Assembly: GCA_963923035.1 (NCBI GenBank)
Contig: CAWUKT010000115.1
Location: 1 to 18,088, forward strand
Length of the DNA: 18,088 bases
Source: CAWUKT01 sp963923035
Lineage (GTDB): Bacteria; Bacteroidota; Bacteroidia; J057; JADKCL01
Reading direction: 5' to 3'
Part shown: in pieces, positions 9,001 through 15,090 of the stretch
How positions within the stretch are numbered: the first letter of the stretch is position 1
Layout: every line of letters starts with the position of its first letter
Notes under the pieces: model-generated
What the model was told of the DNA's origin: nothing
What the model saw: only the letters and a program-made list of their open reading frames with translations
The model's database searches: none
Made by a program: the position numbers and the translations under genes

Positions 9001-9556
9001 TCCCCGTCACCGAAATCTACGCCTGACCCGGGTGGTGAGGCGATTGATCGAAGCGTGGATCGATCGGAACTTCGATACTTCCGGTGAACTCAGGCGCATG
9101 GACCCGCAATTGCACGCGCGGAACACGGAGCAGAAGGCGAATTTTGTGGCGGAGATGAAGAAGAAAGAAGAGGAGCTGATGAAGACGCTGCGGGGGCGGG
9201 TGGGGAAGTGGACGGAGCGGGGAAAAGTCATGCTGGACCGGTACATCGGGAATATCCGGGGCGGGGAAAGGCTGCCGAATCAGGTCTTTTCGGAGCGGGA
9301 ATTCGTTCGGTTGCGGGTGGCGGATGAAAAGCGGCAGGCGTGGTTGGATGCCTTCGAGGAAAAGGAAATCGAAAAGATTGCCGACCTGACGTTTGGGATG
9401 GAGAAAGAGGAATTGGCGGGGAAAATGCGGTGGAAAATCAGGGAAAAAGGAACGGAAATGGTCGGATTTGAAAATAATTTGGTGGAAAAACCGAATATTT
9501 TGTCGGATTCGGGAAGGATCGGGACGGGAGCAATGGAAACAGGAGAATTGGAGTAA
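6026..9556 (+). CDS. Large cytoplasmic-looking protein with collagen/PGRS-like Gly tracts, beta domain and Rossmann-like region; function unknown
   Basis: 1176 residues from the ATG at 6026; no Shine-Dalgarno is visible and there is no signal peptide or membrane segment. Visible layout: residues ~42-88 mixed Gly-X-Y sequence (GSDGSNGMPGGRGEDGERG); ~143-201 and ~220-247 dense GGxGGxGG tracts rich in Asp; ~269-298 a last Gly tract (GAAGATGTRGRQGPHGH). Residues ~299-440 look like an all-beta domain (FSVKLLND, IYISQLTVRNTG, NAYFIFRNNNLII). Residues ~595-705 alternate strands and helices like a Rossmann or receiver fold (SDILLVINKD, GKTVLLLNN, GITFFVLGP). The rest is mostly helical, ending in a Lys/Glu-rich coiled-coil-like tail (~1030-1130). 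I do not recognise a catalytic motif or name the family. It might be a scaffold or effector; with no leader, export would need a non-Sec route. Codon bias switches along the gene. Confidence 0.85.
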   Translation: MPALESPNHQLPQSGPAQINGVDISPLSGEKDYVQHTIDVAGPAGRHGREGTHRHSRARSGFSGSDGSNGMPGGRGEDGERGTDAGDIEVVLKLEGEELGKRFGLPYDGEIMLDAQTRYPGQVVRPEHVDFQPVFDPAVKLLAYGGRGGDGGDGGKGQDGGHGGSGSNATRSRSGEDGGDGGDGGRGGDGGHGGNGGEGGKVIAKTKADESHLLMLVEPMVHGGDGGIGGTGGPGGAGGRGGSGGSSYSWQERSGTDANGNPQYRTRRNPGGSSGRRGHGGAAGATGTRGRQGPHGHFSVKLLNDQGQEIASYARRFDLEIVSYQLRDAYQDQIWEPGERIYISQLTVRNTGAMPMPPHRNAYFIFRNNNLIISDPLALELPTGLPAGASHTFEEELCIRVRRPRPEEIGEEPLNWTAQAMPRALMGGIQKVFDAAVNPTALEVSFPVECSPITGHHAIARGEATRLDWTVTNESALDQGKMSNQGRELETLLRLVLKDDPDALPLKYIILFDKWGRECPHNEPLDQVIPMLLAKGNGDDIKNFLEQVAYIGIHPDARPMTTAASHLSVDFAHPDEPDALETIQRPEFQVRVAKRYTKTPGSDILLVINKDTHLRTVQDIVGYYEQLGSEVDIWDISHYGRLNLEHLQENGRTLMEDFEGKTVLLLNNQFLSNQRAQVFSSEMIDKRQFLRATNDFGITFFVLGPTQPKGEDIGAQLGIPTAEPTSISWYDSRRDVRKALKKRVEERIREDEGTLTAPLGNAAEPLDNFSNRAIGWRAKGKVWLWTWWRFRESRLRKKAEQLVEMLERRYPQERFFAVYGRDLKTKNVRLGGLWGDVEWGTVIFRQGPHRIHGGRMVGIDIPERALVDGSFFKGPHAAYQLALGLTIWESREVFRQFLESHDEILRDAGARDAFFRACMYHIATEQANLRMHSWTHLSSKELEEQLVFFRLLTSFSLRFNQFDSPQTQLFNQVFAHTLALVRAQHYKLNGLFPRHRNLRLTRVVRRLIEAWIDRNFDTSGELRRMDPQLHARNTEQKANFVAEMKKKEEELMKTLRGRVGKWTERGKVMLDRYIGNIRGGERLPNQVFSEREFVRLRVADEKRQAWLDAFEEKEIEKIADLTFGMEKEELAGKMRWKIREKGTEMVGFENNLVEKPNILSDSGRIGTGAMETGELE

Positions 9557-9796
9557 AATTTGGTTGGTCGAATGATTGGGCGGCTTGGTGGAAAGAAAAG
9601 GTGTTTTGGACAGATGAATATTGCTTTCGGAGCGACTTGGGGGTGCCCTTCGGCTCCCTCGAAAAGGGTATAAAACGGCCCAAATAACATTTAAACGCCG
9701 GTTTGGTGTATTGTCCGGTAGGTAGAATACTGGTATTTTTACTAACAGCTATTTTATTCCGTATTGGTTTTTCTCTGTTCAGACCAACAGTTCTTG
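9557..9796 (+). other. Intergenic region before the TPR gene
   Basis: About 240 bases between the glycine-tract gene and the TPR gene. The left part continues the purine-rich GGAAA/GGGAAT style of the preceding coding tail. A short inverted sequence (GAGCGAC to CCTCGAAAAGGG, 9628-9668) is too weak to call a terminator. The right part is AT-rich and contains the promoter candidate listed separately. No RNA gene is recognised. Confidence 0.5.
9711..9741 (+). promoter_or_regulatory. Possible Bacteroidota-type promoter of the TPR gene
   Basis: TTG at 9711-9713, then 20 bases, then TATTTTTA at 9734-9741. This roughly fits the Bacteroidota pattern of a -33 TTG and a -7 TAnnTTTG, although the final G is missing. 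It would leave a leader of about 50 bases before the ATG at 9797. Such short degenerate signals occur by chance in AT-rich sequence, so this is only a suggestion. Confidence 0.25.
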
Positions 9797-11365
9797 ATGC
9801 TCCGAAAAGCGATTTGTGTATGGGTAGTGTTCTTTCTGAGTTGTGGGGCCTTTCCCATTCAACTCCGAGCCGACATGGATTCCCTCCGCACAGCGTCGGA
9901 AGCAGCCCCCCTGGATTCCCTCTCGGTGGACGCCACTGTGCTCCTCGCCCGGACCTATTTCGGGAGTGACCTCGACTCCGCCTTCTCCATCGGGCAGCGC
10001 GCCCGTTCCCAAGCCACCCAACTCGACCTGCCCGGCCTCGTCGCCGAAAGCGAAAACGCCATGGGTATTGCCCGGCTCTTCCAAGGCCGAAACAAGGAAG
10101 CCCTGACCCATTTCCAGGAAGTCCTCCGCCTCCGCGAAGCCGAAGGCGATACCGCCCTCATCTCAGGCGCCCTCAACAACCTCGCCGTCGCCTACCAGGA
10201 GCTCGGCGAATACGGCCACGCCCTCGACCAGCACATCCGCTCCCTCGCCCTCAAGGAAGCCCTCGGCGATTCCGCCCGGATCCGCGTCACCTACAACAAC
10301 ATTGGGCTCATCTACGAACAAATCGAAGATTTCCCCCAGGCCCGTTCCTATTACCGCCGCGCCCTCGCCATTTTCCCCGTCTCCGCCGACACCAATGCCT
10401 TCGCCACCAACCTCTACAACATCGGCGTCACCTATTTCAAAGAAAACCTGCCCGACTCCGCCCGGCTCTGCTGGCAACAAAGCCAGCCACTGGTAGTCGC
10501 GCTGCAAGACCAGCGCATGATCGCCCTGCACGAAATGTACTTCGGCGTGCTGGACCAGCAGGCCGGAGCCCTGAAAGGAGCCGAAGCCCAAATCCGGGAA
10601 GCCCTCGCCAAATTTGAAGCGCTGGGCAAGCAAGACCAAATCGTGACGGCCAGCACTTACCTGGGCTTCAACCTGCTCGCCCAGGGCCAGCCCCGGGAAG
10701 CCCTGGCCAGTTGCCAGCGGGGCTATGCCATTGCGGAAGCGGAAGCCCTCCTCAGCAAACAGGTCGAATGCCTGCGCTGTCTCCACGAGAGCCTTGGGGC
10801 ACTCGGCCGGGAAGGAGAGGCCTACCAAATGGCCCTCAGCTACTACGAATTGAGGGACAGCCTCGCGAACGAGGATGTCCACAAGCAGATCGTCCGCAAG
10901 GACCTCGAATATGGATTCCGGAAAGAACAATTGCAGGACAGCCTGGAATTGGTGCAGGAGAATGCCCTTGTCCGGATGCAGTACGAAGACGAATTGGAGG
11001 ACCAGCAGACGCTGACCTTCTTCATGATCGTCATCGGCGTCTTGTTGCTGGGCCTGGTGATCATGCTGGTGTTCATGACGCGCAGCAACCGGGAGGTGAG
11101 CAAACAATTGGAGGTGCGGGTGAAAGAGCGGACGGAGGAACTGGAAAAGCAAAAGGACCAATTGGCCGAGTTTGCGTTCATCAATGCCCACCTGTTGCGC
11201 CAGCCCCTGGCGCAAATCCTGGGACTCGTGACCCTCGTCCGCATCGCCCAGTCCCAGGACGAACTGGAACATTATATCCAGCTCCTGGAAGAATCAGCCG
11301 CCAAGCTGGACCGGGTGGTGCACGACATCCGCGATGTCGTCGAGGCCGAGGGCGTCCCCACATGA
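9797..11365 (+). CDS. TPR sensor protein ending in a histidine phosphoacceptor (DHp) segment without ATPase domain
   Basis: 522 residues from ATG 9797. This start is chosen over an upstream TTG at 9764 because it begins a clean signal peptide (MLRKAICVWVVFFLS, cleavage near QLRA). Residues ~50-370 are tetratricopeptide repeats (ALNNLAVAYQELGEYGHAL, VTYNNIGLIYEQIEDFPQA, ATNLYNIGVTYF), likely periplasmic protein-binding. A linker helix, a membrane segment (~405-428, FFMIVIGVLLLGLVIMLVF) and a charged coiled coil (VKERTEELEKQKDQ) lead to an H-box FAFINAHLLRQPLAQILGL with the candidate phosphorylated His465. The protein ends 57 residues later: no N, G1, F or G2 box, so no HATPase_c domain. It could be a phosphotransfer or dimerising partner of a separate kinase, or a truncated kinase. 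No continuation of the missing domain is visible downstream, since a terminator follows at once. Confidence 0.88.
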   Translation: MLRKAICVWVVFFLSCGAFPIQLRADMDSLRTASEAAPLDSLSVDATVLLARTYFGSDLDSAFSIGQRARSQATQLDLPGLVAESENAMGIARLFQGRNKEALTHFQEVLRLREAEGDTALISGALNNLAVAYQELGEYGHALDQHIRSLALKEALGDSARIRVTYNNIGLIYEQIEDFPQARSYYRRALAIFPVSADTNAFATNLYNIGVTYFKENLPDSARLCWQQSQPLVVALQDQRMIALHEMYFGVLDQQAGALKGAEAQIREALAKFEALGKQDQIVTASTYLGFNLLAQGQPREALASCQRGYAIAEAEALLSKQVECLRCLHESLGALGREGEAYQMALSYYELRDSLANEDVHKQIVRKDLEYGFRKEQLQDSLELVQENALVRMQYEDELEDQQTLTFFMIVIGVLLLGLVIMLVFMTRSNREVSKQLEVRVKERTEELEKQKDQLAEFAFINAHLLRQPLAQILGLVTLVRIAQSQDELEHYIQLLEESAAKLDRVVHDIRDVVEAEGVPT

Positions 11366-11401
11366 AAAAGTCCCGCCGGCCAAGGCCAACGGGACTGTTT
11401 T
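11366..11401. terminator. Bidirectional terminator between convergent genes
   Basis: A 7-bp stem, AGTCCCG (11369-11375) with CGGGACT (11390-11396), has a 14-base GC-rich loop. On the plus strand it is followed by GTTTT; on the minus strand it is followed by TTTTT (the A-run at 11365-11369). It lies right after the TGA of the TPR gene and 53 bases beyond the stop of the convergent membrane-protein gene, so it can serve both transcripts, with the better T-run for the minus strand. Confidence 0.8.
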
Positions 11402-11453
11402 AACCGCTAAGAAAAGAACGTTTTCAGAAAAGCATCCTGAAAGTCTTGGAGCC

Positions 11454-12596
11454 TCAAAGGCCCAGGTATTTTTTCAAATCGTCTTTGTTGTCGACGACAT
11501 CTCCACTGATCGTATAGTTGATCTTTCCCCCCATCCGGGGAACCTCGGCCCAGACGAGCCGCCCATCGGACTGGAAGCCAAAGACCTTTTCCCCCGGAGC
11601 CACCGTGAAATAGAATTCACCATCTTCCGGCCAGTAGACCCGCACCGAAGTGCGGTCTTCGGTCAACTGGTAGAGCGCGTAGAGTTCCGCCGGTTGATCG
11701 GCTCCATCCACCAATTGGATTTGGCGGTCGGCTTCCGGAATCCGAATGGCATTGCCACAGAGGAGCCACTGGCCCGGAGAGGCCTGGTAGGAGCGGACCC
11801 ATTCGGTCCGGCCATTTTCTTCCACCGCTTCGATATTTTCCACCGCCACCGAGCCGTCTTCATTGTACTCGACGACCTCAAAGCCATCGTTGAGCGAAGC
11901 AGTATTGCCGGGAACAGTACGTTGATCTACCTCCAGGCCATCCGAGGACGGGTTCCAGGTGCGGGTGGCCGTATCCAGTACATAAAGGACCGAGGTTTGT
12001 TCCGGGCGGTTGCTTACCGGCGGAAATTCGACCTGGAAAACAGCATCTCCCGGGAAGTTGTCGGCAGTCTCTATGTGCACGAGGTGGCGCGGGACGATCT
12101 GGGGGCCATCCTGGCTCAGGAGCGGGATGCCCGCGAGCACCATGTCAATGGGATCGGTCAGCTCCGTGATCCGCACATCCGTCGGGTAGGTGGTATCGGC
12201 CGCGCTCGGGAAGGTCAGGACCAGCCGGGCGCCACTCGGAAGGGGCAACTGGGTGTCCTGGAAGGCTTGGACGGTCAATTCCCGGACCACCGGGACCAAT
12301 TCGGCCGAGGCGGGCTCCAGGAAGGCCCGCTGGGGCGCTTCCCGCACTTCAATCGGGCTTTCGGCAAGCCGGGCCGCCTTCTCCTCTTCCTCCACCGCTT
12401 CGAAGACCAGGTAGCCGATCACGAGGATTAGGACCAGTCCCAGGAAGGCACGGGGATTCTTGTAGAGAGGCTTTCGGTAAATGGGTTGGGTGAGGCGGGA
12501 ATAATCGGCCAACAACCCATCAAAGTTCCGGTGGCGTTCAATCTGCTCATCGGACAGCTGGGGTTCGTCGACCCTAAATTTGTAGTCATGCTTCAT
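11454..12596 (-). CDS. Single-pass membrane protein coupled to an ECF sigma factor; anti-sigma-factor candidate
   Basis: 380 residues. The ATG (12594-12596) overlaps the end of the sigma factor gene by 11 bases and has a strong ribosome site (GGGGGGAG about 6-13 bases upstream), one of the few clear ones here. Residues 1-47 are soluble and polar (LSDEQIERHRNFDGLLADYSR), then comes one membrane helix (~50-68, AFLGLVLILVIGYLVFEAV), an acidic EEEEK turn and a ~310-residue probably periplasmic part rich in strands (VYWPEDGEFYFTVAPGEKVF, INYTISGDVVDN). No zinc-binding anti-sigma HxxxCxxC motif is visible. Position and topology match a sigma-regulating membrane partner, with the N-terminus holding the sigma factor; this is inference. 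It ends against the bidirectional terminator. Confidence 0.85.
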   Translation of the reverse strand: MKHDYKFRVDEPQLSDEQIERHRNFDGLLADYSRLTQPIYRKPLYKNPRAFLGLVLILVIGYLVFEAVEEEEKAARLAESPIEVREAPQRAFLEPASAELVPVVRELTVQAFQDTQLPLPSGARLVLTFPSAADTTYPTDVRITELTDPIDMVLAGIPLLSQDGPQIVPRHLVHIETADNFPGDAVFQVEFPPVSNRPEQTSVLYVLDTATRTWNPSSDGLEVDQRTVPGNTASLNDGFEVVEYNEDGSVAVENIEAVEENGRTEWVRSYQASPGQWLLCGNAIRIPEADRQIQLVDGADQPAELYALYQLTEDRTSVRVYWPEDGEFYFTVAPGEKVFGFQSDGRLVWAEVPRMGGKINYTISGDVVDNKDDLKKYLGL

Positions 12597-13182
12597 AGTA
12601 GCTCCCCCCTAATTTCTTTTTCAATCTTTTTTTCAATCGTTCCAATATCCTGTACATACGCACTTTGGCGTTGTTTTCGGTGATGCCCATGATATAGGCG
12701 ACTTCTTTGAATGGGCGTTGCTCAAAGAAGCGCAGCTCAATGAGTGAGACCTCTTCGGGTTTCATCTCCTGGATCGTTTCCAGTACAATTTTCAGCTGGA
12801 AGTCGTACTGGTCCTCCTCCTGTGCGTCATCTACTTCCCCCAGCATCCGTTCGATCTGGTCCCGTTCCATCGTGACCGTCCGACTGGACTTCTGGTTGCG
12901 GAAGTGCTGGTTCACTTCGTTGGAGGCGATGCGGTAGAGCCAGGCTGAGAAGGGAACTCCACGGTAGGTGTACTTGGGAAGGTTCAGCATGGCCTTCAAG
13001 AACACCTGGGAGGTCACATCGGCGGCGGCTTCTTCCTCACCGGTCCGTTTGAATACAAAGAGGAATATCTGACGGTAGTACTTGTCGTACAGCCCCGAGA
13101 ACCGCCGGGGGTCTCGTTTGGCTGCCTCAATGATCCGCAGTTCCTGCTTCAATTGGTCCTCAGATAGTCTTACTCTTGGCAA
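12586..13182 (-). CDS. RNA polymerase sigma factor, ECF/sigma-70 family
   Basis: 198 residues. Region 2 (about residues 25-95) shows YDKYYRQIFLFVFKRTGEE and FSAWLYRIASNEVNQHF, the core-binding and -10 recognition helices. Region 4 (~135-190) shows IELRFFEQRPFKEVAYIMG and NAKVRMYRILERLKKRL, a helix-turn-helix for -35 recognition. Region 3 is absent and the length is normal for an ECF factor. The only start in frame near the 5' end is TTG at 13180-13182, preceded by an in-frame TAA five codons earlier; no ribosome site is seen, which is common in Bacteroidota. The downstream membrane-protein gene overlaps by 11 bases, so the two are almost certainly co-translated and functionally paired. A specific ECF subgroup cannot be assigned by eye. 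Confidence 0.95.
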   Translation of the reverse strand: MPRVRLSEDQLKQELRIIEAAKRDPRRFSGLYDKYYRQIFLFVFKRTGEEEAAADVTSQVFLKAMLNLPKYTYRGVPFSAWLYRIASNEVNQHFRNQKSSRTVTMERDQIERMLGEVDDAQEEDQYDFQLKIVLETIQEMKPEEVSLIELRFFEQRPFKEVAYIMGITENNAKVRMYRILERLKKRLKKKLGGSYYEA

Positions 13183-13234
13183 AAGCGTTCGCGGTTAAGA
13201 TTCAGGGTTTGGGTTGCTTTTCGAATGTATAATG

Positions 13235-13450
13235 TACAATGGGGAAATGGTTACAGGAAATAATTAATGTGGAAATGGGAGCAATGGGCAAAGATGGGAA
13301 TTGGGTCAATGTGGAAATTAGAGGAATGTGCAAATATGGAAATTGGAAGAATGGGGAAATGGTGGTGGAGAATGGGGCAAGGGAAGGAGTGGGGGAATTG
13401 CGGATGAGTCTGTTTTTATGGAGGAGAAGGGGGAGGGGAAAAGGTGGGGA
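13235..13450. repeat. Purine-rich GGAAATG/AATGTGG irregular repeat, copy 1
   Basis: Repeated short words of 7-10 bases: AATGTGG, AAATGGG, AATGGGC, AATGTGC, AAATATGG, AAATTGG, AATGGGG, AAATGG. They are strung together without a fixed period. The read strand is almost free of C. The same word set occurs at 16395-16500. Intergenic repeats of this character are a familiar sight in Bacteroidota genomes; their role is not known to me. Confidence 0.7.
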
Positions 13451-13478
13451 AATCAAATGGAAGAGGGAAAGTATCATT

Positions 13479-13511
13479 GTTCCCGGGGGAAAACCAAAAT
13501 TTCCCGGGAAC
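13479..13511 (-). terminator. Inverted repeat downstream of the small secreted protein gene
   Basis: GTTCCCGGG (13479-13487), two extra G, AAA, a short loop, then TTTCCCGGGAAC (13500-13511): a 12-bp stem with a two-base bulge. It lies 45 bases beyond the stop of the minus-strand gene at 13556-14023 and could end its transcript. No T-run follows on the minus strand, so it may be a 3' stabilising hairpin or a protein-binding palindrome instead. Confidence 0.4.
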
Positions 13512-13555
13512 GGGCCCGGGGAATTTAGATGTGATTCCTTTCATGAATAGGCGGC

Positions 13556-14023
13556 TCAATCCCAGATCGAGGGGAGGGAAGGTTCGCCCAGGATTTCATT
13601 CGCAGCGCGGCAGTTCCGCTCCGCCTGATTGCGGCGCCCGGACGCATAGGACTCCGCCCCGGCATCGGCCGCCTGCCAGTCGCCCCCGTTGCTTTGGTAC
13701 AGCTCCGCGTACCGGCTGTAATAAGCATTCATATAGATGTCATGGGCAAAGTCGGAACACCAATCATCAAAGGCCACCTGGGTGGAGAACAAGGTCGCTT
13801 CCTCAGATTGGAGATAAATGACCAGGTCTTCCTGGTCAACTTCGCCAGCGGCCGTTTCCAAGGCCGCCCAGCTTCCCCGCTCCGTTCCCGGAGCAACCTC
13901 AATTTCCGTTGGACGGGGAGCGTCCTTGGAATCAGGTCCGGTAGAAGAAGCTGCGGTGCCGACGGTGGGAGCCACCAGGCCGAACAGCAAAATCAAAGTG
14001 AAAATCGTGAGTTTAAGTTGCAT
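13556..14023 (-). CDS. Small secreted hypothetical protein
   Basis: 155 residues from the ATG at 14021-14023. It starts with a clear signal peptide (MQLKLTIFTLILLFGLVAP, cleavage near TVGTAA), then a low-complexity Pro/Ser/Asp linker to about residue 45. The mature domain (~50-155) looks helical, with Trp, Tyr and Ala-rich stretches (DDWCSDFAHDIYMNAYYSRY, ADAGAESYASGRRNQ) and two cysteines (in DDWCS and RNCRAANE) that could form a disulfide. There is no lipobox, enzyme motif or family I recognise. It stands alone: gaps of 373 bases on the sigma-factor side and 259 bases towards the GNAT gene. A periplasmic or secreted role is inferred from the leader only. Confidence 0.75.
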   Translation of the reverse strand: MQLKLTIFTLILLFGLVAPTVGTAASSTGPDSKDAPRPTEIEVAPGTERGSWAALETAAGEVDQEDLVIYLQSEEATLFSTQVAFDDWCSDFAHDIYMNAYYSRYAELYQSNGGDWQAADAGAESYASGRRNQAERNCRAANEILGEPSLPSIWD

Positions 14024-14282
14024 TACAGTTAAAAGTTGACGGTTGTATGATTACGGCAGCGAATATATGGGAGAAGGCCGTGGACAACCAACCCAGCCCA
14101 TCCGGCGGGTATGTAACGGGGGAGGAGAATAAAAATGGGGGAAGGCTTGATTCAGAGCCGCCTAAAGCTCCGGCAAAAAACGGGAGGCATCCGGAGGAGT
14201 GCAACGGAGGGGAATTATTGTTCCCCGGATTGGGGGATTGCTGTAAGTCAGGAGACAGATTGAGAGGAGGGAACTACCGAAT
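14024..14282. other. Intergenic region between GNAT gene and small secreted protein
   Basis: 259 bases with no supported gene. A GGGGAA (14209-14214) / TTCCCC (14221-14226) hairpin with loop TTATTG follows the GNAT stop on the minus strand, without a T-run; it may be a weak terminator of the GYF_2-TsaB operon. The rest is purine-rich plus-strand sequence with no recognisable RNA gene. Confidence 0.5.
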
Positions 14283-14732
14283 TCACTTCCCCGCGTACCG
14301 CATGACGATCTCACCCTCGAGACCGTCGGCGATGCGTTGGAAGCCCAGCTTGCCAAAGAAGTACTCGGCAATCGCATTCTGCCGCACGAAGCTCGTGCGG
14401 ATTTCCGCGCAATCGGGGCGCGACTTCAGCTTGTCCACCAGTTGGCGGACCGCCCGCGTACCCAGGCCCTTTTCCTGGTGATCCTTGTCCACCATCACCC
14501 GACTGATCCAATACACCCCACTGAAGTTGCCCCAAACAGCCAGCCCCACCAAGCGGTCATCTCCGAAGATACCGAGCGGAGTCAAGCCCTCATATTGGGC
14601 TTGGGCAATGGAAAATAAATTAGAGGGAAGGAAGTCCTGTTGGTAGTCTTCCAGTTGCAAGTTGGCCGCCGTCTCCCAATTGTAGCGGTTCAGGGGGCGC
14701 AAGGTTACTTTTTCAATCGAATATGGTTCCAC
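14283..14732 (-). CDS. GNAT-family N-acetyltransferase
   Basis: About 149 residues from the GTG at 14730-14732 (VEPYSIEKVTLRPLNRYNW), chosen because the longer frame back to 14816 would lie deep in the lipoprotein gene and encodes an unlikely N-terminus. With this start the gene overlaps the lipoprotein gene by 20 bases. The GNAT fold is visible as beta strands (LVGLAVWGN, VYWISRVMVD), motif A with the acetyl-CoA pyrophosphate loop HQEKGLGTRAV (the Q/RxxGxG/A signature), a following helix and the late FFGKLGFQRI strand-helix typical of the family. The substrate is unknown. It is last in an operon with tsaB; in many bacteria tsaB neighbours the GNAT gene rimI, but sequence alone does not show that this is a ribosomal-protein acetyltransferase. 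No ribosome site is seen, and translational coupling is likely. Confidence 0.85.
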   Translation of the reverse strand: MEPYSIEKVTLRPLNRYNWETAANLQLEDYQQDFLPSNLFSIAQAQYEGLTPLGIFGDDRLVGLAVWGNFSGVYWISRVMVDKDHQEKGLGTRAVRQLVDKLKSRPDCAEIRTSFVRQNAIAEYFFGKLGFQRIADGLEGEIVMRYAGK

Positions 14733-15090
14733 CGAGCTTGAATCGTTTGACCGCCTGAAGCGTATCGCCGAGGAAGAAACAGTCCGTTTCCCAGTAATCC
14801 CCGTCATCCAATACAAATTTCAGGACAGCGTGGTTGTTGTTTTCCCAGGTCGCGCTCACATTCTCCTCCGTCAAACTGCTCGCCTGGTGCTCAAAGGTAA
14901 AGGTCGTCTGGTGCTGAGAGGACTTCATGTTGACCCGTGTAACGATCGGCCCAACTGCCCCCTGTCGCTCGCCATTGATGGTGATGCGGTTGTCACCTTC
15001 CGGAGAAGAGAACTCCACAGTTTTGATTTCACCGGTACAGCCTACGAGGAGGCCCAACATCAGGATCATCAGAAGGTAAGCACGTTTCAT
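14713..15090 (-). CDS. Small lipoprotein, function unknown
   Basis: 125 residues. A short lipoprotein leader MKRAYLLMILMLGLLVGC ends in a lipobox (LVGC, acylated Cys18). The mature part of ~107 residues looks like a single beta-sandwich (RITINGERQGAVGPIVTRV, TTFTFEHQ, HAVLKFVLDDGDYWETDCFF) and would sit in the periplasmic or outer-membrane leaflet. Its ATG overlaps the tsaB stop in a 4-base ATGA, and its own end overlaps the GNAT gene, so it is a tightly coupled operon member. I recognise no family. The link with tsaB is probably only shared transcription. Confidence 0.85.
   Translation of the reverse strand: MKRAYLLMILMLGLLVGCTGEIKTVEFSSPEGDNRITINGERQGAVGPIVTRVNMKSSQHQTTFTFEHQASSLTEENVSATWENNNHAVLKFVLDDGDYWETDCFFLGDTLQAVKRFKLGGTIFD

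Larger units (their letters stand above)
13183..13555. other. Gene-free interval with purine-rich repeats and a hairpin
   Basis: About 370 bases with no credible gene. The left 50 bases are the upstream region of the sigma factor gene. 13235-13450 is a purine-rich imperfect repeat (listed separately), and 13479-13511 is a near-perfect inverted repeat (listed separately). Short open frames here are by-products of the repeat composition. Confidence 0.7.

Noticed and set aside
6929..9010. Long minus-strand open frame (693 codons)
   Set aside because: Antisense shadow of the 1176-codon gene in GC-rich sequence; no recognisable domain.
10163..11272. Minus-strand open frame (369 codons) opposite the TPR gene
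   Set aside because: Shadow of the TPR coding sequence, whose plus frame has clear TPR, membrane and H-box segments.
13202..13477. Minus-strand open frame over the purine-rich repeat
   Set aside because: Product is a Pro/Ser/Phe low-complexity string created by the repeat, with no start signal or domain.
14047..14481. Plus-strand open frame opposite the GNAT gene
   Set aside because: Low-complexity product that overlaps the well-supported GNAT frame; no domain.
14730..14816. Longer GNAT start at 14816
   Set aside because: It would overlap the lipoprotein gene by over 100 bases and add a Ser/Arg-rich segment not typical of GNAT proteins.
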